Part shown: piece after piece, positions 1-8,018 of the stretch
Position numbering within the stretch: position 1 is the stretch's first letter
Layout: every line of letters begins with the position of its first letter
Source of the DNA: Colwellia sp.
Lineage (GTDB): Bacteria > Pseudomonadota > Gammaproteobacteria > Enterobacterales > Alteromonadaceae
DNA length: 46,233 nucleotides
NCBI GenBank assembly: GCA_016745015.1
Contig: JADGDH010000007.1
Coordinates: 1 to 46,233 of the forward strand
Direction: 5' to 3'
Made by a program: the position numbers and the translations under genes
Notes under the pieces: generated by a model
Seen by the model: only the letters and a program-made list of their open reading frames with translations
Database searches by the model: none
Told to the model about the DNA's origin: nothing

Positions 1-55
1 TTGGTTTGGGTGTCATCAAGTTCAGTCGTAAGTTCGAATCTTGCATCACCGACCA
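1..55 (+). tRNA. 3' part of a tRNA, probably tRNA-Pro (5' end outside window)
   Basis: A T-arm is clear: stem GTAAG/CTTGC around loop TTCGAAT at 28-44. It is followed by acceptor strand ATCACCG, discriminator A and an encoded CCA ending at 55. ATCACCGA-CCA matches the acceptor end of bacterial tRNA-Pro, which begins CGGTGAT. The TTTGGG at 5-10 would fit a UGG anticodon. However, the stretch between that anticodon and the T-stem is about six bases too long and does not close a normal 7-base anticodon loop. The identity, and whether the tRNA works, are therefore uncertain. The 5' half cannot be seen. Confidence 0.6.
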
Positions 56-56
56 C

Positions 57-88
57 TTTTTCTTTCTTGTTATTTTTGAAAGAAAAAA
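57..88 (+). terminator. possible AT-rich terminator hairpin after the first tRNA
   Basis: TTTTTCTTTC (57-66) and GAAAGAAAAA (78-87) form a 10-bp inverted repeat with an 11-base loop directly after the encoded CCA. The stem is A/T-rich and the T-run after it (CCCAGTTTTTT) is offset. It could be a weak terminator or only a chance AT-rich repeat, and the next tRNA may be co-transcribed. Confidence 0.3.
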
Positions 89-163
89 CCCAGTTTTTTG
101 ATGAATAAATTTTTAATACATAATAAGATAAATAACTTCATGTGTTGAAAGTTAAATACTATT

Positions 164-240
164 CACCCATTAGCTCAACTGGATAGAGCATCGCCCTTCT
201 AAGGCGAGGGTTTGAGGTTCAAGTCCTCAATGGGTGGCCA
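164..240 (+). tRNA. tRNA-Arg (anticodon UCU)
   Basis: This is a complete cloverleaf. The acceptor is CACCCAT/ATGGGTG and the D-arm begins TAGCTC. The anticodon stem CGCCC/GCGAG (one weak pair) encloses loop TTCTAAG with anticodon TCT, which reads AGA. The T-arm is TGAGG-TTCAAGT-CCTCA, with discriminator G and an encoded CCA. The sequence resembles the E. coli tRNA-Arg(UCU) plan. A run of seven T residues follows directly and may end transcription. Confidence 0.95.
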
Positions 241-363
241 TTTTTTTATACCTACATATCAAAACTTCACTAGCAATATTGTTTTTTACATATCCTTATA
301 GAATAAGCAATATAACTCCCATTAAACCAATAAAAAAATTTATTTCCTAATATACTTTATGTA

Positions 364-900
364 TTACCCCTCTGTTTTTAGACTGTGGTTGTTTAGTGCT
401 AGTGCTTTTTTAGCTGACTTTTTTTCACTGCGTCGGCGTTTAAAAAAACCAGACAGTAATTCACTACACTGCTCAGCCATAATGCCATTATCTACTATTA
501 ATTGATGGTTAAGTTGCGACGTTCCTACCAAATTAAAAACACTACCTGCTGCACCTGTTTTTAAATCAGAGCTAGCATAAACTAATCGTTTTACTCTGCT
601 ATGCACTAATAATCCTGCACACATAGGGCATGGTTCAAGCGTTACGTACAAGGTACAATCTAGTAATCGATAATTATTAAGGTGTTTGCCTGCTTGTCGA
701 ATGGCGAGCATTTCAGCATGAGCTGAGGGATCATTAAGTAATATTGATTGATTAAATCCTTCTCCAATAATTTTTCCTTGATAAGCGACTACAGCACCAA
801 CGGGTATTTCATCAAGTTTCTCTGCTTGCTGAGCTAATTCAAATGCCCGTTGCATAAAAGCTTGGTCGTTGCTTTTGTTATTTTCATTGGTAATAATCAT
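364..900 (-). CDS. tadA: tRNA-specific adenosine deaminase TadA
   Basis: TadA deaminates adenosine-34 of tRNA-Arg(ACG) to inosine in the cytoplasm. The zinc and catalytic signature of the cytidine/deoxycytidylate deaminase fold is present: HAE (in PSAHAEMLA) and EPCPMC, followed by the TadA-typical KTGAAGS stretch. I place the start at the ATG whose A overlaps the hemW stop (TAATG), giving 178 residues against about 167 in E. coli. The ORF-track start 60 bases upstream lies inside hemW and adds residues unlike the family. The one-base overlap implies translational coupling with hemW. The C-terminus is Lys/Arg-rich (FFKRRRSEKK), as is usual for tRNA binding. Sure of function; the start is likely. 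Confidence 0.95.
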   Translation of the reverse strand: MIITNENNKSNDQAFMQRAFELAQQAEKLDEIPVGAVVAYQGKIIGEGFNQSILLNDPSAHAEMLAIRQAGKHLNNYRLLDCTLYVTLEPCPMCAGLLVHSRVKRLVYASSDLKTGAAGSVFNLVGTSQLNHQLIVDNGIMAEQCSELLSGFFKRRRSEKKSAKKALALNNHSLKTEG

Positions 901-2108
901 TAAAGAAAAAGCTCCAATAAATCGTTCAAATAACGATGACCCAGTGGTGTGACTTGCCACTTTTCTTCGCTAGATATGATTTCTGTGCATGACATTAGAT
1001 TTTTCTGTTTTGCTAGCTGTAACGTTGGTAGAATTGTATCTATAGATAAACCAGTTCGTCGTTGGTAGTTAGCTAAAGTAAAGGGTGAAAATAAGCGCAG
1101 TTGGTTCATCATATATTCAAAAGGGAGCTCTTTATGGTTTACTGTAATTAAGTGATCTAACGGTTTGCGATTTGTATCAAGGTACCCTTTAGGGTGTTTA
1201 ACTTTTATCGTTCGTTGAATTATCCCTGTTGATACATCAGTAATTTTACCGTGTGCCCCACAACCTATGCCAAGATAATCACCAAACTGCCAATAATTCA
1301 GATTATGTTGGCACTGCTTTTCTGCTTGACTAAAAGCAGATATTTCATACTGTTTATACCCTGCATCAGCGAGCAATTTAAACCCTTGATCTTGAATATC
1401 CCATAACGTTTCATCTTGTGGTAATTTTGGAGGTTTAGAGTGAAAGGCAGTGTTAGGTTCAATGGTTAGTTGATACCAAGAAAGGTGATCGGGTTTGAGA
1501 CTAATGGCAGTCTTTAAATCGTCTAATGCATTTTCAATACTTTGGTTAGGTAAGCCATGCATTAAATCTAAATTAAAGCTTTTAAGACCAAAGCTTTTGG
1601 CATTAGTGGCCATTTTAGCGGCTTGTTGAGCTTGGCTAACATTATGAATTCGACCAAGTTTTAATAATTTTTCTGACTCGAAACTTTGCACACCAATAGA
1701 TAAGCGCGTAACGCCAGCTTTGACAAAACCAATAAACTTGTCAGCTTCTACTGTACCAGGATTAGCTTCTAGGGTTATTTCAATATTTTTTTGTTTATAA
1801 AGTTTGTTTTGTGATGAACCATATTCAAAACGTGATAATACTTGGCTCAGTAGACTTTCGATTGCATTGGCAGAGAATAAACTAGGTGTACCGCCACCGA
1901 TAAAAATAGAATGTAGTGGTCTATTTTTTAAATTGAAACGAGCTATGTCATCATCTAGATCAGCAATTAAAGCACTTACATAATCTTGTTCAGGAATTTT
2001 TGATTTTAATGCATGAGAATTAAAATCGCAATAAGGGCACTTTTCTACACACCAAGGTATGTGGATATATAAAGATAGTGGTGGTGTTGTGAATAAATTG
2101 GTACCCAC
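900..2108 (-). CDS. hemW: HemW, radical SAM heme chaperone-like protein
   Basis: HemW is a radical-SAM protein related to oxygen-independent coproporphyrinogen oxidase HemN. The family member in E. coli and Lactococcus is described as a heme chaperone, not an oxidase. The N-terminus carries the cluster motif CVEKCPYC (CX3CX2C). A GGGTPS SAM-binding motif and LTIEPNT lie further in, and the C-terminal HemN-type domain follows. The length of 402 residues is slightly above the usual ~380. The start codon is GTG and overlaps the rdgB stop by one base (TAGTG). Its own stop overlaps tadA, so rdgB-hemW-tadA reads as one coupled operon. Confidence 0.93.
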   Translation of the reverse strand: MGTNLFTTPPLSLYIHIPWCVEKCPYCDFNSHALKSKIPEQDYVSALIADLDDDIARFNLKNRPLHSIFIGGGTPSLFSANAIESLLSQVLSRFEYGSSQNKLYKQKNIEITLEANPGTVEADKFIGFVKAGVTRLSIGVQSFESEKLLKLGRIHNVSQAQQAAKMATNAKSFGLKSFNLDLMHGLPNQSIENALDDLKTAISLKPDHLSWYQLTIEPNTAFHSKPPKLPQDETLWDIQDQGFKLLADAGYKQYEISAFSQAEKQCQHNLNYWQFGDYLGIGCGAHGKITDVSTGIIQRTIKVKHPKGYLDTNRKPLDHLITVNHKELPFEYMMNQLRLFSPFTLANYQRRTGLSIDTILPTLQLAKQKNLMSCTEIISSEEKWQVTPLGHRYLNDLLELFL

Positions 2109-2710
2109 TATTGAGCTAACTTTTTAACCAGTTGGGCTAACGCTTGCCCACGATGACTAAGTCTGTTTTTAATATCTCGTGGTAACTGTGCAGAAGATAA
2201 TTGTAAATCTTTTTGCCAAAAAACAGGATCATAACCAAAACCTTGTTCGCCTTGTTTTTCACGACTAATACTGCCTTGCCAAATACCATGACAAATAATT
2301 GGGGTAGGATCGTTTTCATGTTTCATATACACCAGTACACAATGAAAACGTGCGGTGCGTTGTTCATCGGGTGTATTTTCTAATGCACTTAGCAACTTAT
2401 TAGTATTGTCATTATCAGTGACTTGCTCGCCGACAATATCACTAGCGTAACGAGCAGAATAAACGCCAGGCGCACCATTTAATGCATCAACTTCTAAGCC
2501 TGAATCATCGGCAATGGCAGGCAACCCTGTTATTTTTGCGGCATGGCGAGCCTTGATGATGGCATTTTCTACAAAGGTAGTGCCTGTTTCTGCAACTTCA
2601 GGAACATTAAAATTACTTTGTGGGACTATTTCTATTTGATTTTCGGCTAGCAAACTTGCTAATTCGTTAACCTTGCCTTTATTGCCTGTGGCTAAAACTA
2701 TTTTGGACAT
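2108..2710 (-). CDS. rdgB: RdgB/HAM1 non-canonical purine NTP pyrophosphatase
   Basis: The enzyme hydrolyses dITP, ITP and XTP to monophosphates, keeping deaminated purines out of DNA and RNA. Family signatures are seen in order: [11 protein letters not shown] at the N-terminus (phosphate-binding SGNxxK type), [11 protein letters not shown] in the middle, GFGYDPVF, and SHRGQAL near the C-terminus. The 200 residues match the family length (~197). It is the first gene of the overlapping rdgB-hemW-tadA run. The rdgB-hemW (yggV-yggW) pairing is a common gammaproteobacterial order and supports the call. Confidence 0.96.
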   Translation of the reverse strand: MSKIVLATGNKGKVNELASLLAENQIEIVPQSNFNVPEVAETGTTFVENAIIKARHAAKITGLPAIADDSGLEVDALNGAPGVYSARYASDIVGEQVTDNDNTNKLLSALENTPDEQRTARFHCVLVYMKHENDPTPIICHGIWQGSISREKQGEQGFGYDPVFWQKDLQLSSAQLPRDIKNRLSHRGQALAQLVKKLAQ

Positions 2711-2763
2711 GATGGTTATTTATTCTGAGGCGAAATTTTGTAGATAATACAGTAAAAGACAGT

Positions 2764-2800
2764 TAGGTACTAGGCTCTAGGAAGCACTCCTTAGTACCTA
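2764..2800. repeat. imperfect inverted repeat upstream of rdgB
   Basis: TAGGTACT (2764-2771) and AGTACCTA (2793-2800) pair perfectly. The pairing extends inward by AGG/CCT past one bulged T. The element lies between the DUF4426 stop and the rdgB start, so it could be a terminator-like hairpin or a promoter-region palindrome. There is no adjacent T-run on the minus strand that would make it a classic terminator. Confidence 0.4.
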
Positions 2801-2831
2801 TGTATTCCTATCACCTCGTTCCTTAGCTTTT

Positions 2832-3272
2832 CTAATCAACATAGAATTTTTGTGAAAATTTCAATGTTTGTTTTTCTTTACCATCACTAATGTAGATGGT
2901 GAAGTGTAGTGTTTCTTCGTGGTGATAACTCACTTGAGCTAAGTAATAAATCGCCTTACTTTCTTTTACTTCTTGAAACTCTAAATCCTTAAATTGACCT
3001 AAATTATTTTTCGATTGCCCACTAATGCTAATCGTTTTAGCGGGGTTGCCTGTTTTGGTATTATCAAGCACTGAAATATTAATTAGGCCATTATAGCGAC
3101 TGCGGGTAATACCATAGGCTTTAGCAATTTCGGGGGTGAAAAAAGTTGAACCGATAGCCATATAATGAATATTCATCGAGCCAAGTTTTTTCATGTTTTC
3201 GGCACTAGCATTAGTCAATGTAAATAAACTTATAGCGATCACTAGCAAGAGTTTAATAAGTGAATTGTTCAT
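2832..3272 (-). CDS. DUF4426 family secreted protein
   Basis: This is a small exported protein of the DUF4426 type, which commonly sits near yggT/proC/rdgB in marine gammaproteobacteria. I recognise the family from context and sequence feel, not from a biochemical motif. I start it at the ATG at 3272, which has a strong AGGAG 8 bases upstream and gives a clean signal peptide (MNNSLIKLLLVIAISLFTL...ASA). The longer ORF-track start adds 14 residues that would bury the signal peptide. The mature part of about 120 residues looks like a beta-rich periplasmic domain. Function unknown. Confidence 0.75.
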   Translation of the reverse strand: MNNSLIKLLLVIAISLFTLTNASAENMKKLGSMNIHYMAIGSTFFTPEIAKAYGITRSRYNGLINISVLDNTKTGNPAKTISISGQSKNNLGQFKDLEFQEVKESKAIYYLAQVSYHHEETLHFTIYISDGKEKQTLKFSQKFYVD

Positions 3273-3350
3273 ACTGCTCTCCTGGTTGGTTGATTCAAGG
3301 TATTTGTAGCTCAAAAGTTAGATTGAGTTTTTGTTACTATCTTTTTCAAA

Positions 3351-3896
3351 TTATAGCGCTGCCCAATAGGGTAGCGAGCTAGAAAGCAGAATATTAATAA
3401 CATTCATGGCTAAAAAGGCAAAAATCATAGATAAATCTAAGCCACCTAAATTAGGAATAATGCGCCTAATAGGATTTAAGAATGGTTCAGTTAACTGGTG
3501 GAATACTGCTAACGTAGGGTTATAGCCTTGCACCACCCAACTCATCACTGCCATGATAATCATGATGATAAAAAGTAAAAATCCAGCCTGCTTTATTAAT
3601 ACTAATAAACCGATGTAAAAACCTAACAGGCCTAAATTTTCACCTGATAAAGCAGCTAAGGTGACAAATTTTAATGTGGCAACAATATAAGCAACTAAAA
3701 TTGTTGCTACATCCAGACCACTAAAACCAGGGATAATACGACGTAAAGGAACAACCAACGGATTACTCACTTTAACAATGAATTGGCTTAATGGGTTATA
3801 AAAGTCAGCTTTTACCCATTGTAACCAAACTCTCATGATCAAAATCATTAATAATGCATCAAATGCAAATTGTAATAAATATCTAATAGCTTCCAT
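3351..3896 (-). CDS. yggT: YggT family integral membrane protein
   Basis: A two-repeat YggT protein: each half has hydrophobic helices followed by a PL..P(L/F).RRIIP motif (NPLVVPLRRIIPG and EPFLNPIRRIIPN). About four to five membrane segments are visible. Its role is not firmly established; E. coli YggT has been linked to osmotic or ion stress. I start at the ATG at 3896, just after the proC stop (4-base gap), giving 181 residues like the family. The ORF-track start is inside proC. The order yggS-proC-yggT is a standard operon. Confidence 0.9.
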   Translation of the reverse strand: MEAIRYLLQFAFDALLMILIMRVWLQWVKADFYNPLSQFIVKVSNPLVVPLRRIIPGFSGLDVATILVAYIVATLKFVTLAALSGENLGLLGFYIGLLVLIKQAGFLLFIIMIIMAVMSWVVQGYNPTLAVFHQLTEPFLNPIRRIIPNLGGLDLSMIFAFLAMNVINILLSSSLPYWAAL

Positions 3897-3900
3897 AGTT

Positions 3901-4713
3901 TTAACCTTTTTTAGCCATTTCTTCGGCACGTGTAATTGCGGCATTCATTGCATTGCTTACCATTTTATCAATACCGTCTTTTCTAAATTGTTCAAGAGCA
4001 GCAAAAGTAGTACCACCTTTTGAAGTAACATTTTCTCGAAGAGTACTGATTGGTGCACTACTATGTTCAACCATTTGTGCGGCACCAAGGGCTGTTTGTT
4101 GTACCAACATCCTACTTTCTTCTATGCTAAAACCTAACGTTTGTGCTTGTTTTTCCATTGCTTCCATAAATAAGAAAAAATAAGCAGGAGCAGAGCCAGC
4201 AACAGCGATAATATCGTTAATTTTGTCTTCTGTTTCTAGCCAAATAACTTTGCCAACGGCAGACATTAATTTGTCACTTGCTGCTTTTTGTTCTGTGCTT
4301 ACTTCCTTAGATGCAAACATGCCACTCATCCCTAAACCTAATTGGGAAGGAGTATTAGGCATAACCCTAACGAGTGCGGCATTACAATTAAGCGCTTGTT
4401 GAATTTGATCAACAGTAGTGCCAGCAGCAACAGAAATAAAAAGTTTATTTGAAATGTCGATAGCGCTAGTTAACTGTTGGCAAACATCACAGATAAAATG
4501 TGGTTTAACACATAATACAATAATATCAGCAACATTTGCCGCTTCAATATTATCACCAGTTTGCTGCACACCAAACTCATTGGCTAGTTGCAGTCTTTTT
4601 TCTGAAGATGGATTGGCAACAATAATATTTTTTGCTGCCACACCAGAATTAACAAGCCCGATAGTAATGGCGCGTGCCATGTTACCTGCGCCAATAAATG
4701 CTATTTTTTTCAT
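3901..4713 (-). CDS. proC: pyrroline-5-carboxylate reductase ProC
   Basis: ProC makes L-proline from pyrroline-5-carboxylate using NAD(P)H. The N-terminal Rossmann motif is IAFIGAGNMA. The middle has VRVMPNTP, which lies at the active site, and the C-terminal dimerisation part contains ENVTSKGGTT. The 270 residues equal the family length. It sits between yggS and yggT on the same strand with short gaps, so it is probably cotranscribed with them. Confidence 0.97.
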   Translation of the reverse strand: MKKIAFIGAGNMARAITIGLVNSGVAAKNIIVANPSSEKRLQLANEFGVQQTGDNIEAANVADIIVLCVKPHFICDVCQQLTSAIDISNKLFISVAAGTTVDQIQQALNCNAALVRVMPNTPSQLGLGMSGMFASKEVSTEQKAASDKLMSAVGKVIWLETEDKINDIIAVAGSAPAYFFLFMEAMEKQAQTLGFSIEESRMLVQQTALGAAQMVEHSSAPISTLRENVTSKGGTTFAALEQFRKDGIDKMVSNAMNAAITRAEEMAKKG

Positions 4714-4772
4714 GGAAATTATCTACCTTACTTTATCAAAATACTTTTTGTCAGAATAAATGAAAGCTACAT

Positions 4773-5516
4773 TTAACCTATTTTTCCAGCTCTTTCTCCA
4801 AATATAGCAGTACCAATTCGAACCATAGTCGAACCATAGGTGATAGCTAGTGCTAAATCGTTCGACATGCCCATTGAAAGCGTATCTACTGTTGGATATT
4901 GGGCTTGTAACTTTTTAAACAAGTGCTGCATTTTTTCATAACTCGCTTCACCAGCATTTTTTTCTGGAATTGCCATTAAGCCACGTAAGGTGAGTTTATC
5001 ACAGTTATCAACAACTTCAGCTAGAGAAAACACCTCACTTGACATAATGCCAGATTTTGATGGTTCTTCGCTAATATTCACTTGTAAACAAATGTTTAGC
5101 GAGGTATCTTGATGATGAATTTGTTGGTTTGTTTCGTTTAAGTGATTATTTAAACGATGTGCTATTTTGGCTCTGTCGACACTATGAACCCAAGAAAAGT
5201 GTTGAGCAATTTGTTTAGTTTTATTTGATTGAATAGGGCCAATAAAGTGCCAACAAATTTCTGGTAGATGTGACAACGTTGTGATTTTTTCTATTGCTTC
5301 TTGTAAATAGTTTTCACCAAAATCACGTTGTCCTACAAGGTAGGCTTGCTCTATTGCTGATGCAGGTTTTGTTTTACTAACCGCGAGCAAAGTGACAAAA
5401 TTTTGTTTATTATTTGAAGAAGACTCATTTTTTTGACTATACGTTTGAGAAGTATCATGGCAAGCTTGATTAATTTGATATTTGATTTTTTGAATGTTTT
5501 CTTTGATATTATTCAT
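4773..5516 (-). CDS. yggS: YggS/PLPBP pyridoxal-phosphate homeostasis protein
   Basis: A single-domain PLP-binding protein with the alanine-racemase-like barrel, involved in PLP homeostasis with no known strong catalytic activity. The PLP lysine lies in LLAVSKTKPA. FGENYLQE, WHFIGPIQSNKTK, LRGLMAIP and LSMGMSNDL are typical. The 247 residues include a Ser/Asn/Gln-rich insert near residues 20-38 that E. coli YggS lacks. It is divergent from pilT with about 100 bp between them, and this pairing is conserved in many gammaproteobacteria. Confidence 0.95.
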   Translation of the reverse strand: MNNIKENIQKIKYQINQACHDTSQTYSQKNESSSNNKQNFVTLLAVSKTKPASAIEQAYLVGQRDFGENYLQEAIEKITTLSHLPEICWHFIGPIQSNKTKQIAQHFSWVHSVDRAKIAHRLNNHLNETNQQIHHQDTSLNICLQVNISEEPSKSGIMSSEVFSLAEVVDNCDKLTLRGLMAIPEKNAGEASYEKMQHLFKKLQAQYPTVDTLSMGMSNDLALAITYGSTMVRIGTAIFGERAGKIG

Positions 5517-5619
5517 AAATTTTAGCTAAAACGTTAAATTTAATACTTTGAAATAAAGATTTTGACAAATAATACTTGAATAACTAATACATTAACAGAT
5601 AACACCACTGAGGTTTTTT

Positions 5620-6663
5620 ATGGATATTACTGAACTACTTGCATTTAGTGTGCAACATGATGCGTCAGATTTACATTTATCAACTGGCACACCACCGTCA
5701 ATTCGTGTTGATGGTGATATTCGTAAACTCAACATTCCAGCTTTTGATGCTAAAGATGTTAATGCTTTAGTGTACGACATTATGAATGATCGCCAACGAA
5801 AAGAGTATGAAGAAAAGTTAGAAGTGGATTTCTCCTTTGAAGTACCAAACTTAGCACGCTTTAGGGTAAACGCTTTTAATCAAAACCGAGGGCCAGCAGC
5901 AGTATTCCGTACTATTCCAAGTAAAATATTATCGCTTGATGATTTGGGCTGCCCTGATATTTTTAGAGATATATCTAATACGCCACGTGGTTTAGTGTTA
6001 GTAACGGGCCCTACAGGCTCAGGTAAGTCCACCACGTTAGCGGCAATGGTCGACTATATCAATGATTCAAAGAATGATCATATTTTAACGATTGAAGATC
6101 CAATAGAATTTGTGCATGAAAATAAAATGTGTTTGATTAACCAACGAGAAGTTCATCGTGATACGTTAAGTTTTGAAGCCGCATTACGCTCGGCTTTACG
6201 TGAAGATCCTGATGTTATTCTAGTAGGTGAAATGCGAGATTTAGAAACAATTCGTCTTGCGATGACAGCGGCAGAAACAGGGCATTTAGTTTTTGGTACC
6301 TTACATACAACTTCAGCGCCTAAAACTATTGACCGTATTATTGATGTATTTCCTGCGGCAGAAAAATCTATGGTGCGTTCTATGTTGTCAGAATCACTTC
6401 GTGCGGTTATTTCTCAAACGCTAATCAAAAAAGTAGGTGGTGGTCGAGTTGCAGCTCATGAAATTATGATTGGTACACCTGCTATTCGTAACTTAATTCG
6501 TGAAGATAAAATTGCTCAAATGTATTCATCCATTCAAACAGGCATGTCTAATGGTATGCAAACTATGGATCAATGTTTACAAAACTTAGTGAGTCGCGGG
6601 ATGATCACTAAAGGTGCTGCAATGGAAAAAGCAGTAGATAAGAATCAATTTAAAAGCTTTTAA
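5620..6663 (+). CDS. pilT: type IV pilus retraction ATPase PilT
   Basis: PilT is the hexameric motor that depolymerises type IV pili and drives twitching. An N-terminal PAS-like domain (HDASDLHLSTG) precedes the RecA core with Walker A GPTGSGKSTT, an Asp box around LTIEDPIEF, Walker B-type ALREDPDVILVGEMRD and His box TGHLVFGTLHT. The 347 residues match PilT (~345). GAGG stands 6 bases before the ATG. pilU follows after 24 bases, so the two are cotranscribed. Confidence 0.98.
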   Translation: MDITELLAFSVQHDASDLHLSTGTPPSIRVDGDIRKLNIPAFDAKDVNALVYDIMNDRQRKEYEEKLEVDFSFEVPNLARFRVNAFNQNRGPAAVFRTIPSKILSLDDLGCPDIFRDISNTPRGLVLVTGPTGSGKSTTLAAMVDYINDSKNDHILTIEDPIEFVHENKMCLINQREVHRDTLSFEAALRSALREDPDVILVGEMRDLETIRLAMTAAETGHLVFGTLHTTSAPKTIDRIIDVFPAAEKSMVRSMLSESLRAVISQTLIKKVGGGRVAAHEIMIGTPAIRNLIREDKIAQMYSSIQTGMSNGMQTMDQCLQNLVSRGMITKGAAMEKAVDKNQFKSF

Positions 6664-6687
6664 TAATTATTAATACAGGAATAATTA

Positions 6688-7812
6688 ATGACTTTTCATC
6701 TTTTATTAGAAAAAATGGTTGCTGAACATGCTTCCGATATGTTTGTTACGGCTAAGTTACCGGTAAGTGCAAAAATTAATGGTGAATTACAACCCATAGC
6801 AGATAATGTGTTAACGGCAGAAGAAGCGTTAGCTTTAGTTCATAATGCCATGAATGAAAAGCAGGTTCGCCAATTTGATGAAGAGAAAGAATGCAACTTT
6901 GCTATTTCAATTGATGGTATAGGTCGTTTTCGTATTTCAGCATTTTGGCAACGTGATATGGCGGGTATGGTAGTTCGCCGCATTGTTACAGATATCCCTG
7001 ATACAGATGATCTCGGTTTACCGCCTATTCTTAAAGATGTGGTCATGTCAAAACGTGGTTTGGTGCTTTTTGTTGGTGGTACGGGTACAGGTAAGTCAAC
7101 GTCAATGGCGTCATTGATTGGTTATCGTAATCGTAATTCTCGTGGGCATATTTTAACGATTGAAGATCCTGTTGAGTTTGTGCATGAGCACGCTAAAAGC
7201 ATGATTACTCAACGTGAGGTTGGTTTAGACACTGAATCGTTTGATGCTGCATTAAAGAGCTCTTTGCGCCAAGCACCTGATGTTATTCTTATAGGTGAAA
7301 TTCGTAGTCAAGAAATTATGGAGCATGCATTAAGCTTCGCTGAAACAGGGCATTTATGTATTGCTACTTTGCATGCTAATAATGCAAACCAAGCGATTGA
7401 TCGTATTATGCATTTAGTACCTGCTGAACAGCACGGTAAATTATTGTTTGATTTAGCGTTAAACCTTCGCGGTATTATTGCTCAGCAGCTAGTACCAACC
7501 AAAGATGGGAATAGCCGAGTAGCAGCCATTGAAATTTTATTGAACTCACCTTACATTGCTGAACTGATTAAAAAAGGTGAGGTTGGCAGCATAAAAGAAG
7601 TGATGCAAAAATCTAATGAGCAAGGGATGCAAACCTTTGATCAAGCTTTGTTTAACTTATATGAGCGTGGTCAAATTACTTATGCTGATGCACTGCATCA
7701 TGCTGATTCACCAAATGATCTACGCTTGATGATTAAACTACGTAGTAACGATCAAGGTGGCACAGGAGGATTAACAGGTGTTACGTTAGATGGATTTGAT
7801 AATTTAGAATAA
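6688..7812 (+). CDS. pilU: PilT-dependent retraction ATPase PilU
   Basis: PilU is the second PilT-like ATPase, which assists PilT under load. It has the same layout as PilT: AEHASDMFV at the N-terminus, Walker A GGTGTGKSTS, LRQAPDVILIGEIRS, and TGHLCIATLHANN as the His box. The 374 residues include a C-terminal Gly/Asn-rich tail, as in other PilU proteins. A 10-bp hairpin terminator follows 11 bases downstream, so the operon appears to be just pilT-pilU. Confidence 0.96.
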   Translation: MTFHLLLEKMVAEHASDMFVTAKLPVSAKINGELQPIADNVLTAEEALALVHNAMNEKQVRQFDEEKECNFAISIDGIGRFRISAFWQRDMAGMVVRRIVTDIPDTDDLGLPPILKDVVMSKRGLVLFVGGTGTGKSTSMASLIGYRNRNSRGHILTIEDPVEFVHEHAKSMITQREVGLDTESFDAALKSSLRQAPDVILIGEIRSQEIMEHALSFAETGHLCIATLHANNANQAIDRIMHLVPAEQHGKLLFDLALNLRGIIAQQLVPTKDGNSRVAAIEILLNSPYIAELIKKGEVGSIKEVMQKSNEQGMQTFDQALFNLYERGQITYADALHHADSPNDLRLMIKLRSNDQGGTGGLTGVTLDGFDNLE

Positions 7813-7823
7813 ATAAAAACATA

Positions 7824-7865
7824 TTGTCGCTAAATATACTTTTAGTTAGCGACAAACTTCTTTTT
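7824..7865 (+). terminator. rho-independent terminator of pilTU
   Basis: TTGTCGCTAA (7824-7833) and TTAGCGACAA (7846-7855) form a perfect 10-bp stem with a 12-base loop, followed by ACTTCTTTTTAT. It lies just after the pilU stop. Confidence 0.8.
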
Positions 7866-8018
7866 ATATTGAAAATTTTTTCGATGAAAAACTATCACTT
7901 TACGTAAAATATTATGCTTAGATAGCTCATCGAGTCCGTTAACAAGAGTAACTTTTAAGTTTTCTTGTTAGTAATCTAATCAATATTTTTCGTATAGTAA
8001 TAGTTAAGGTAAATAATA

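Noticed and set aside
2137-2319. Short ORF inside rdgB and the many other overlapping ORFs in the track
   Set aside because: They lie in other frames of well-supported genes and lack their own start signals or family features, so they are shadows.
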